DNA of 64,000 nucleotides from Cryptomeria japonica (Eukaryota > Streptophyta > Pinopsida > Cupressales > Cupressaceae): the NCBI RefSeq assembly GCF_030272615.1, contig NC_081409.1, positions 646,012,468 through 646,076,467 of the forward strand, in the 5' to 3' direction. Numbering within the stretch: the first letter of the stretch is position 1; each line of letters opens with the position of its first letter. Shown here one piece after another: positions 10,308-20,449 of this stretch. The notes beneath the pieces are model-generated. The model searched no databases and was not told the origin of the DNA. It was given only the letters and a program-made list of their open reading frames with translations. The position numbers and the translations under genes were made by a program.

Positions 10308-11388
10308 TGTAAGTCCCAGGGACAACTGAGAGGGGGGGGGGGGGGTGAATCAGTTGTCTAATAAATTCAAACCAAAATTTTATTAACCAACTTATTGCTT
10401 AATACCGGTAAGACAGTTAATTGTGCCAGTAAACAGTGTTAACAGGAAATGTTGTACCTGTAAGAATTAATGCATGAAACATAAACATAAAGTCATCCAC
10501 AACACATGACACAAATATTTGTATGTGGAAACCCTGTAAGGGGAAAAACCACGGTGGGAAACCTTACCCACAATCAGATGATACTACTGCAGATAGTAAG
10601 TGTACAAAGACAGGTCTGCACATGCAGAAAGGCCAACAACCTAGAGCTCACTACTTAAACACAAATGGGAGTCACACTGACTATAGTTGGATGGTTAAAT
10701 CCAATGAGAATGTACTGCACAAAATAGCATCTTCATATGCTAGATTCAGTACCAGTGTAATGCTGATATGCTTCTACAAAAACCTAACTTCACCTTCAAA
10801 TGATGTCTTCATGTATATCTCTGCTTGATCTCGCATATATCCTTCCTTAAATCTTTTTCGCATTCCACACTTGATCTTACAAATAAGATCTTATATTTAT
10901 ACCATACCCTAAGACCAATTTTAGTAGGTCGGCTCTACAAGATATTACAATAAAAACATTTTACAAATAATACAATATTCGATGCAATAACCGATTAAAC
11001 ATGTTGGCTTAATGCATTTACAACAATAATAAATCATCTCCATACCGTGCCATGCTGATCTGGAAAAGATAAACCTACTGGTGTAACCCTAGATAACTTG
11101 GACCTATTTTCCGGTAAAAGAAAATATGCAAATAAGAATATACCAATGATATTACTTCAAGAAAAAGTGTCCACATGATGTCTTCGACATTACCAAGTGT
11201 CTTCCATGTCATTGCAGGTATCGGTGAACATTATATCTTACCGGTTAACATTATATCCTACCAGTTAACCATATACCAGTGATTGTTTGAACAGTTTATT
11301 GATTGCCAGTGAACGTTGCTGGATCTCCAAAGTAGGTGTATTTAGCAGGTGTTGACATCAATGACAAAACCATACCAAAATACCAACA
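10308..11388 (-). repeat. 5' LTR of element A
   Basis: Begins TGTAAGTCCC and ends ATACCAACA on the plus strand. It includes an unusually long uninterrupted G-run of a dozen or more (about 10332-10346), longer than in the 3' LTR. It ends exactly at the right-hand CTATA duplication, where B's integrase coding sequence resumes. Confidence 0.92.
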
Positions 11389-13601
11389 CTATATGCTTTG
11401 CTCTTAGATGAATAACCAAGAAATATTTCTTCATCACTTCTAGGATGAAATTTACCAATATACTCATCTCTCCTAATGTAACATTTGCTTCCAAATATTT
11501 TGAAGTACTTAAGAGTAGGAATATTACCAAACCATAATTCATAGGGCATCTTATTGGTTTCACCTTTGATGTGAGCTCTATTGAAAGTGTAAACCATTGT
11601 ATTCACTGCTTCTCTCCAATATACATGAGGTAGATTTGATTCTGATATCATGCTTCTAGCTACATCCAGAATAGTTCTATTCTTCCTTTCTACAACTCCA
11701 TTTTGCTGAGGTGTCAGGGGTGTTGATAGTTGTCTTCTAATTCCATTCACTTCACAAAATGTATTGAATTCCTTAGATGTAAATTCACCTCCTTGATCTA
11801 ATCTTAAATATTTGATTTTCTTACCGGTTTCATTCTATACAAGTGCCTTGAATAATTTGAATTTCCCAAAAGCTTCTAATTTCTCCTTGAGAAATGTAAC
11901 CCAACACATTCTAGAATAATCATCAATGATTATCATAAAGTATCTATCTCCCTATAGACTTCTTGTTCTTGCCGGACCACATAAGTCAGTATGAATTAAA
12001 TTAAGATCATCATTGGTTTTCTCATAAATACTCTTAAAATTTGTTCTAACTTGCTTTCCCATTTGGCATTCCTTACATACTGGATTATGAGGTTTTACAG
12101 TCTTAGGTAAATCCCTTACTGTCTTAAATGAACTAATCTTTACAATGCAATCAAAATTCACATGACAGAGTCTTTTATGCCATAACCAACTTTCATCAAT
12201 ATGTGCAATCAACCATGTCTTTTCATTGTTATTCAAATGAAAGATATTACCTCTAGTTTTATTACCGGTTGCAATTTCCAAACCAGTTCTATTCATGATT
12301 TTGCATTTACCATTCTTGAATTGTAACTGAAATCCTTTTTCAACTAATTGACCAACACTCAAAAGATTATGCTTTAAACCTTCAACCTAATAAACATTGT
12401 CAGTATTGTTCTTACCATCAAAAGATATAGTGCCTTTTCCTCTGGTCAAACAAGCTTTGTCATCTCCAAATCTTACTAGACCTCCATTGTATTCTTGAAA
12501 AGATAAGAATTTACTTTTATCACCATTCATATGATGTGAATATCCAGAATCTATAATCCATTCATCATTTTCTTCAATTTTAGTTGCCAGGGCCTGCTCT
12601 ACCGGTGGAACAGTAGGTGTCGGTTGATATTTTGTTATTGCAACAAAATCCCATCCATTGTCTCCCGATTCTTCATCAAAATCATCAGTAACTCCTTCAT
12701 CAGCATAATAATATGATTTGTCTCTATTCTTCTTAAATTTGTATCTCTGATATTCAGCGTTAGGCTTATATGTTCTTTTAGCTTCTTCTCTCAATCTTGC
12801 ATGTCTCTCAGGACATGTAGATGCCATATGACCAATTTTATTGTAGTTAAAACATTTAAAGGGTACTTTACCTTCATACTTACTTCCAATAGGACCTTCA
12901 GGCATTTTCCTTGCAAATAGTGCTTCAAGTTCTTCCAGTTCTTCATTTTCCCTCAAGCTCAAATGCTAATTCTGTCTTAATTGTAGCAATAGGACCAAAT
13001 TCCTCAAGCTCAAATGCTGAAAGTTTTCCAACCAAGGTATCTCTAGATATTGATGTATTAGGCATAGTTCTTAACTCATTAATATTTGTTACTTTCATTT
13101 TGTATGCCAATGGCAATGCTCTTAAAATTTAGAAACAATTTCATCTTCACTTAAGGAACCTCCATAATATTGTATTCCCAAAACAATTTCATTAACCCTT
13201 TCTATAAAAGAAAAAATTATTTCATCTTCTTCCATTTTCAAATTTTCATATATGACCCAGAAGCATTCAAGTTTTGCAATTTTGATAGTGGAATCTCCTT
13301 CATTCAATGTTTCTAATTTATCCCAAATAGCTTTAGCATTAGATCGGTCCGATAATCCCATGATTTGCTAATCTAACAAGGTGCTCAAAAGTGATTCTCT
13401 TGCTTTGCAATCATTCTCTTGATCCTTACCCAATATAGGTGGATTAGGTTGATCCAGTGTAGGACCAACATAGTCATTCTGTGTAACATCCCATATGTCT
13501 TTTCCAATGCAATTCAGATATGTCTCCATTCTGATATTCCATATACCATAGTTAGTTCCATCAAGTTTTGGACTGTCCTTCCGGAAATAGTTAGTTGCCA
13601 T
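11389..13601 (-). pseudogene. Copia gag, protease and integrase of element B, 5' half
   Basis: Reads from the gag start at 13601 (LDGTNYGIWNIRMETYL) through a decayed capsid region, then a zinc knuckle with a damaged second Cys (CFNYNKIGHMASTC, near 12850), the protease site WIIDSGYSHHMNG with Cys changed to Tyr, the HHCC finger (LWHKRLCHVNFDC) and an integrase core with PQQNGVVERKNRTILD. It stops at YSSKSKAY where A was inserted. Stops, a one-base deletion near 13122 and a deletion of the linker before the zinc knuckle break the frame. It retains the integrase WREAV helix lost in A. Confidence 0.88.
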
Positions 13602-13643
13602 AGAATCTTCTTAGGTTTTTAAACTTCTACAAAAAGAGGACTT

Positions 13644-13658
13644 GGCTCTGATACCAAT
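13644..13658 (-). other. Primer-binding site of element B
   Basis: The minus strand reads ATTGGTATCAGAGCC, an exact match to the TGGTATCAGAGC core of the initiator-Met PBS, next to the LTR start TGTTAGG at 13659. Confidence 0.85.
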
Positions 13659-14560
13659 TGTTAGGACCCAGAGGCAATTGAGAGGGGGGGTGAATTAGTT
13701 GTCTAATAATTTCATCCCAAATATAACTTAATCAAACTTGATACTTAATACCAGTAAACCAAACTTAATGTCGGTAAACAATTAATATCAATACCGGTGA
13801 AACTTAATGCATAAGACAGAAAGAGAAACAACATCCACAACACATAACAAAAAGATTTGTACATGGAAACCCTATAAGGGGAAAAACCACGGTGGGAAAC
13901 CTTACCCACAATCAGATGATACTACCGCAGATAGTATGTGTATACAAATGGGTTCTGCACATGCAAAAAGGCCAACTTCTTAGAGCTCACTGCTCAATCA
14001 CAAAATAAGAGTCACACTAACTATAATTGGATGATTAAATCCAATGATAATGTACTTCTCAAAGTAGCATCTCCAATACTGGATTCAATATAGGTTAAGC
14101 TCTCATTATCTCCTTCTCTATAGTCTGCTCATATGATCTTCAATATTCAGACATACCATGTTGCAATACCATAACCATATACCTTATACTTATTTTCTTA
14201 CTACTTTCTTACATTATCTCACAAATGAGATCTTACATAGATACCAAAACCTACGACCAAATGTGTAGGTTGGCTCACTAAGAATATTACAATAAACTCA
14301 GTTACAAATAAGTCAAGATATGATGCATCGTGTCGGCTCAACAACAATACCAATTGATTAAACCATCTCCATAATGTATTGTGCTGATCTAGAATAGATA
14401 ACGCATGTCGGTCCATAACCTAGACCAATTTGTCGGTAACAACAAATATGTCAACCCGATTAGACCAATAACTAAATCATCAAAACCAAGTGTCTAAACC
14501 ATATCTTCAACATAAACAAGTGATCTCCAAATGATAACAAGTCATCCTCTGATAACTCAA
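13659..14560 (-). repeat. Partial 5' LTR of element B
   Basis: Collinear with 1353 to about 2262, starting TGTTAGGACCC. The match is lost near 14550-14568, where a different LTR-like sequence begins. The last 130 or so bases of the LTR are therefore missing here. Confidence 0.8.
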
Positions 14561-16140
14561 TGATGAACGGATAGTACCAAACTAGTATTGAGAGGGGGGT
14601 GAATCTGTACAGACAAAAATACAATCCTAAACCAGTTTGTCAGCAGACACTGTGCTTTGATAGACAAACGGTAACACCGGTCTTGAACAGAGTACAATCG
14701 GCAGAACCCAGAATAACTGAGACAAGCATAAACCGGTTGACACTTATCTTTTCATACAATCTAATACTTCATTTCCATTTCACCCTAGTGCGTGAATAGG
14801 TAATCTATCATCAAAGATATATAAACAGGTAGATTAACATGATTTACCTCCAGACACAAATCACTTAAACCATCACATGAATAACACCACACATGACACA
14901 CAGATTTTTCATGTGGAAACTCAACTTGGAAAAACCACGGTGGGGATGAATACCCACAAGCTATTTTTTGAACTCTTTCGAAGTCCACTCTGTTAGGAGC
15001 CTTGTCCGGTTAAAGACTGATACAATAGGTTCTGTTAGGAACCGATCCTGTTAGGGATCACTCAGTTAAGGGATGGCTAGAATACCTGGTTAAGGGTTAA
15101 ACCCTATTAAAGGTTACCTTGTTAGAGGATTTCAAGAACTCAATGGTTTTGAGTCACCCTGTTAAAGGATTTATAGTAAGCCGGTTAAAGCTACCCTATT
15201 AAGGGATTTCCCAATTGTTGAAGTGGTTAGAGATCAACAGTTATTACAATGATCTGGTAACAACACTCAATGATAATGCAAATCCGCTTTAGCTCCTCTT
15301 CACCTTCTGCAGGTATCACTTCTCTCTTTTGGGCTGGCAAGAATCACATATCTCTTCACTTGGATACTCACACACAACTTTTTCCAACAACCTCATAAAG
15401 AAACACAGCATCGACCTTATAGGAAACAGATAGGTCGATAGCATAAACCCTAAACCTGTTAGGTTGAGCAATTCAAATGGTTCAATCCCGGCCATTGAGC
15501 ACATTCCATTAAATGCAATAGTCTTGAACCAATCTCAAGACGTTCTCCATCATTCATTTTTCACCGATTTCATAGCAACTGATAACCCATCACGCGTTAT
15601 CACCATTTATAGACTTTGCACATTCTCGAGATAGATATGGACAATCTCCTTCATACAAGATCCTTCATGCGCACAAAGGTGTCATGGCAACATTATTTGT
15701 TCTTCATTACAATGCTAACTCATCACACAAAGTCACCGATTGAGTCACACAGGCTTGAGGAACTTCAACCAGAAACCCTAAAGTTGAGACTACCAACCAA
15801 TAGTCATACAAAGCTTCCATGTACCGGTTCCATGCATGCGAGATAAGGGTTGTGAAATGGCAAAAAGCCCAAGGCAAAAATGCAGCGAGTTAAAGGTCGA
15901 GCAAGTCCGATGAAGATTGACAGTTCGCGTGACTTCATGACCCAAAGATGCACGAAAATTACCCATTGCAAAATGGCAAAAGCTAGGTAGCGCATAGGTG
16001 GTGGGTCCGGTCAGCGGTCTAGCAAGTGAGCCCCAATGAGGTGGTTGTCCAATGGCGCGTAGATGGAGCTTAGGTGGCGATGATGTGGCACCGAGGTGGC
16101 ACCAAGTGGACCCCATCAACCAATCAGAGATCACCATGTG
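14550..16140 (-). repeat. LTR-like block C (another copia-type family)
   Basis: Begins with the same landmark as the other copia LTRs, an ACTAGTATTGAGAGGGGGG run followed by TGAATC, and has the block with GGAAAAACCACGGTGGGGA seen in A/B LTRs, but is otherwise different. No coding region, PBS or PPT could be attached, so it may be a solo or truncated LTR. Exact ends are uncertain. The right part (15880-16140) is more GC-rich and holds only a doubtful 115-codon minus-strand frame. Confidence 0.55.
14990..15215. repeat. Cluster of degenerate short repeats in LTR C
   Basis: About ten imperfect copies of a core like CTGTTAAAGGATTT or CCGGTTAAAG, spaced some 14-40 bases apart (for example near 15005, 15034, 15048, 15063, 15088, 15104, 15119, 15160, 15182 and 15197). 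The spacing is irregular, so this is not a simple satellite. It may be a regulatory array of the LTR. Confidence 0.55.
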
Positions 16141-17275
16141 GCAAGGTGTTAGGGCACAATCAGAGCAAAAATCAAAGTTAAATGCAGATTAAATATATAG
16201 TTCAAACTATATTAAAAAATTGAAAAATTTAAATAATGTGCACATGTTGAGTGATTAATTCTCCCAGGGCTCTATTTTTACTCAAAATGGCAAGTATTAT
16301 ATATTGCCGGAAAGCTCTCAAGATGAGGAATGTAGTTATGAAGTTGGTTTCAACAAAGATTAAATATTTTGAGAGAAGTTTCCATAGGAAAGAAGAAGAA
16401 TTGAAATTTAGTTGGAAAAAGAGACATCTGACAATTTCGGTTGCAGACCAATTTTTTCCTCCTCTTCATATTCCCAATTTCTTCTCATTTGTAGGGATCA
16501 AAAGATTTTGTAAGAAAGCTCTGGAAAAATATGTTTGGGGGTTTCTTCTTTCTGGTTCTAAAGGATCATTCTGAGTTAATGTAGATTCAATAATGGACAT
16601 CAATACACAGATCAAAGCATTCTGATCCTAGATTCCTGTTGTCTTCTTGTATGTATGATTGATTTACTAGTTTGGTTAGATAATCCAAGGTTATTTAATT
16701 GAATGATTTGCAATTCAAATTCATGGAGATGTTTTAGGTTTCTCTCTCAAGGAGGGAGATTAAATATACTTAGAATTTCTCTGATAGTAATCAGTAATTC
16801 TGCTTGATTCTGATAACTGGGTTTAACATAAAGATAAAAGTTTATGTATGTCAGGCATATGTAGGTTTAGTGAAGTTAGAATGATGAAATGTATGTGGAT
16901 TTCTAATTTAGAATTATTATTTAATCTTAGGTAACTCTGAAGCCCAGGATAAGGCACTGGTATAGTTTTGCTAGGTTCTATAAGCTTCTTGGAGATCAAT
17001 AAAAAATGATTACAAGCCGTTCTTTTATGTTCAAGGTGATGGGGTTTACAGGGGTTGGTATTTGTCTTCTCTGTAAATCTCCAATCACAGTTATGAAAAG
17101 TAATCACAGAAGGTAAAACCACCTAAGATAGGTGAAAGCTTGAAGTGTAGAAGGTTTTAGTACAAACCTTGTTATATGTTGGCTTTTGTTCTATTTCCTG
17201 GTGTTTCTCTCCGTAAGTGACAAAGATCTAAGATTTGAGTAGGGAAAATAAAGCAATCAGAATTTGAGAACAACA
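16141..17275. other. Unassigned A+T-rich stretch with one weak ORF
   Basis: No retroelement motif recognised. A plus-strand frame of 107 codons (16251-16574) is rich in Lys, Phe and Ser and resembles no family I know. Its flanks are T-rich like an intron or untranslated DNA. It could be an LTR interior, a captured gene piece or chance. Confidence 0.25.
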
Positions 17276-17748
17276 AGTATGTGTATACAAATGGGGTTTG
17301 CACATGCAGAAAGGCCAACTGGCTAGAGCACACTGCTCAAATGGGAGTCGCAATGACTAGAGTAGGATGGTTAAATCCTAGAATAATGTACCACTCAAAA
17401 TAGCATCTCCAATGTTGGATTCAGTACCAGTTAAGCTTTGATAATCACCTTCAAACCTTCCTTGAGCCTTCTCTATGGTCTGCTCATATGATCTTCAATA
17501 TTCGCACATACCATGTTACAATAAAATAACCTTACATACTATATCCCATAACCTATATGCCATCAATTGACATCTTATATATATATAAGTTATCCTCAGT
17601 GCCAGTGAACAATATATCAGTGATTGTACATAAGTCACTGAACATGCCGGTGAACACAATGTGTCAGTTCAACATAACCAAAGATCTCTAGAAGGATAAG
17701 TGTTGACATCAATGACAAAACTAATGCAACACATCCATAATACTAACA
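17276..17748 (-). repeat. Orphan B-family LTR fragment
   Basis: Matches the part of the B LTR from about 1628 to the end (GTATGTGTATACAAATGG through AAAGATCTCTAG to the closing ACTAACA). The first third of the LTR is missing. It overlaps in content with the B 5' LTR at 13659-14560, so it is not simply B's missing tail. It is followed by about 110 unassigned bases to 17860. Confidence 0.7.
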
Positions 17749-17860
17749 TATTTCAATTTGGTTAGGCAAGTACTGAAGCTATCACTCAAGTTGATAAATT
17801 GTTGTGCTACCCATAGTTCCACGTACTCCAAAAATATCCATATCCATGTCATGCCTCTAT

Positions 17861-18162
17861 TGTAAAGTTGGTGCCTTCATACCCTTAGTTGTTCAGTACT
17901 GCCCTTGGGGATTAATGACATGGCTTAATCGCCTCTTGTAGTTTGTTTATCTCTTGTTTTTGTACTAAGTGTTAATAAGTTGATATTTTGGCAAAATGAC
18001 AAACCTTGGGCCAACAAGTAGTATCAAAGCTCAAGTCATAGGTTTGAATCCCTTGGTCACATTGGGGGGAGGATTGTTGGAAGATTGTTGCCTTCATCCC
18101 CTGGGTTGTTTGTTGTCATCCTCCAGGATTTGTGACATGGCTTAACCACCTCTTGTGGTTTG
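17861..18162 (+). mobile_element. TRIM-like miniature LTR element, truncated
   Basis: Two related terminal pieces, 17861-18016 (ending GGGCCAACA) and 18075 onward (starting TGTTGGAAG), share CCTTCAT, GACATGGCTTAA and CCTCTTGT blocks. Between them lie only 58 bases, containing a PBS-like AGTAGTATCAAAGCTC directly after the first LTR and a PPT-like TTGGGGGGAGGAT directly before the second. That is the layout of a terminal-repeat retrotransposon in miniature. The second LTR is cut at 18163 by the next element and its remainder was not found. Confidence 0.6.
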
Positions 18163-20449
18163 TGTAGCATCGTAAATTGTAATGGGTCTAGTTTACACCT
18201 CATGTTGGTTCTCCTACTTTAGCGTGTTCTATCTCCATCCCCTCTCTAGCTTTTATTTGACCCTATCCTCCAACTTTGATGTCATGAAAAACATTTGGTG
18301 AGTCACATCTTGGAGGTCCCTCTCCCATTTCTATTTGTATTGGTCATGTTTGTAGGAGGACCAGGACACCTAAAAATACCCTGGTCCCCCCTAGAACAAG
18401 CCCCAATTTGAAATGGGGCAAACACTATATCTCCATGATGGTTTTTGGTCCCCATGACTACACATGACCATTAGAGGTTGGCCTAATTAGTAATTTACCC
18501 AGGGAACCCTACATAAAAACATCTTGTGAATTCATTTTAACCTAGAATCAATATATTATCCATCTATAAGATTCATTCATTCCTAAAGCATTCATTATCA
18601 AGCAATTTCAGAGATTCAAGGTTGCATTTCATCCTTCAAGAATTGTGGAGAAAAGTTACATCAACCTTCATGCAAGCATTTGTGTGTGATTAGGGTTTTT
18701 CATGTTCATGTGTTTGTCATGCCATTACTTTCAACATTTGTTATTACATTCAAAGAGAATTTCATCATCAACAACATTGAAAATCTAAGGCATATCTCCT
18801 TAAAATTTATTTTAATATTCGCATTATTTCATTAAAGGTTAATTCCAAACCCGGAGTTTGGCTTAGGCAAACCCCTATCCACAACATAGTTTAATTTTTT
18901 TCTGTGTAGGTGTAGGAGTTGTACTCAAGAATTTTAATAGAGTCAACAATGACAAATAGGTTCATCTTTCGACAAAAGAAAATTTAGAGGACTAGAGCCG
19001 TACTACCTGGTCCCAAAAAATTAGGCCAAACTTTTTGGGGGTAGGTTTTAAACATCTTCTTTTGCCCAGATCTCAGTGGTTCAATAAGATATTTGTAGAC
19101 TTTTTTTGTAACATTTTGCTTCAACTATCACCTATTTTTCCCTAATTTCACAACTTACATCCCACCCAAACATAGAAAGAGGGATACATCCAAAAATTAG
19201 TAAATCTAATAGGAATCTCAACCCCCTTATTTGGATCAAGGATAGATCTGTTAGGTTTAGTCCTCTTTCCATTATATTGGTTAATTTGGGATTGATAGTG
19301 ATTTTATTATTGGAACCCTAATTCCCAAATTACACTATTACTTTTTGGTGAATCCGAAATCTTTCATGCTAATTTTTTATTTGTGTTCTTAGATATGATT
19401 TGTATGCATTTTAATTTTCAAATCTGCACTCATAGATCATATTTTCAATAAAAAACATAAATTTAGAGGTTAAATTCACAAAAACCCTAGTTTATTTTAT
19501 TAAATTTGACTTGTGGATGGCATAATTTGTAACTTGTATTTTTAGATCTAATCTTAATTGCACTTATTAAATCTAATTTATTTTCCATTTCACATATGAT
19601 TAAATTGCTTTTTACTTACATTTATTAAAACCATGTGTTGGATAATGGTTTCTTTCACTTTACATTACTTCTTTTCATTCATAGTAATTTTGCATATTGC
19701 ACTTTTAGAATTTCAAACATATTTCCTACCAGTCAATCGTATCTCAAAGCTGCATTTTGTTTTATGGTGATATTTATAAGAAAATGCATTACACATGAAG
19801 ATCAGATAAAATATTTAGTAGACAATAATGATCCTAGAGATGACATTGCTAAACCTAACACTTGCACCTCTCCTAGTGTATGTCATGTGAATGAAGAAAG
19901 AGTGAAGAATCCTATCAATGATCTCTCTAATAGACAGAAAATGTTGGAGAACAACATGAAACCATCTTCTTCACATACACATACCCTAGTGGAAGGGGGC
20001 AAGATCAAAATATTGGTGTATCAATCTCTCTAGATCAAGCTTATTCTCCTAGATCTTATCTTAAACATCAACATATTTGTAGGGAAGATGATGTTATGGA
20101 TTTTATTCATGACCTATCTTCTCACATAATATTAAGTAAAGATGAAGCCTTATATTATAAGGACCTTCCTTCCTAACCTATCAAAGAGGACATGAATGAT
20201 GATTGAAAAGAGAAATTCCCCACAAAAGATATTCCCTATCCATCTATTTTTCCCTTTCACCCTTTTAAGTGTCCCTACACTACAAATTTAAATAAATTCA
20301 TGATAATGGTCCTTCTTTACAATTGAAAAGTTCCTATACGAGTGGCTATAATATAATCTTAAAAAAAGGTTATAGGTTACAAGGAATTGGAAAATATGAA
20401 GAAGGAATCAAAGTCCCTATAAACCCTCCTTCACAATCTAGTACAAAAG
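18163..20449 (+). mobile_element. Ty3-like LTR and leader, truncated by element D
   Basis: Begins TGTAGCATCG, a plant gypsy-type LTR start, with an LTR-like body to about 18900 and an A+T-rich leader after it. The frame at 19635-20033 and its continuation contain charged low-complexity sequence (for example NNDPRDDIAKP) with no enzyme motif. No PBS was identified with confidence. The sequence ends where D's LTR starts at 20450. The superfamily is inferred from style, not from domains. Confidence 0.4.

Larger units (their letters stand above)
4656..11388 (-). mobile_element. Element A: nearly complete Ty1/copia retrotransposon
   Basis: A 6.7-kb minus-strand element with LTRs of 1,078 and 1,081 bases, initiator-Met-type PBS, PPT, and the copia domain order gag, protease, integrase, RT, RNase H. 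Flanking TSDs are CTATA. By eye the two LTRs differ at about 8 of roughly 295 aligned bases (4862-5155 against 10513-10806), so this is a moderately old insertion. Coding is broken by several stops, one frameshift near 7550 and an in-frame integrase deletion. It sits inside a relative (B), interrupting B's integrase. Confidence 0.93.
1353..14560 (-). mobile_element. Element B: Ty1/copia retrotransposon, split by element A
   Basis: A minus-strand copia element with 3' LTR (1353-2397), PPT, RT/RNase H remains (2785-4655), then integrase, protease and gag remains (11389-13601), PBS (13644-13658) and a partial 5' LTR (13659 to about 14560). The gap 4656-11388 is the younger element A. The join is exact: the B integrase reads into A at 4655 and resumes at 11389, with CTATA duplicated on both sides. 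B carries more stops and frameshifts than A and a large gag deletion, as expected for the older host. Its outer TSD cannot be confirmed because the 5' LTR is broken by LTR C. Confidence 0.85.

Noticed and set aside
15790-16137. Minus-strand ORF of 115 codons in a GC-richer patch
   Set aside because: No recognisable domain, two overlapping frames equally open, and position within a probable LTR.
17276-17748. Reading this LTR fragment as the missing end of element B's 5' LTR, split by C
   Set aside because: It begins well upstream of the breakpoint in LTR coordinates and so repeats a part already present at 13935-14560. The base pattern after it also does not match B's left flank CTCTA.
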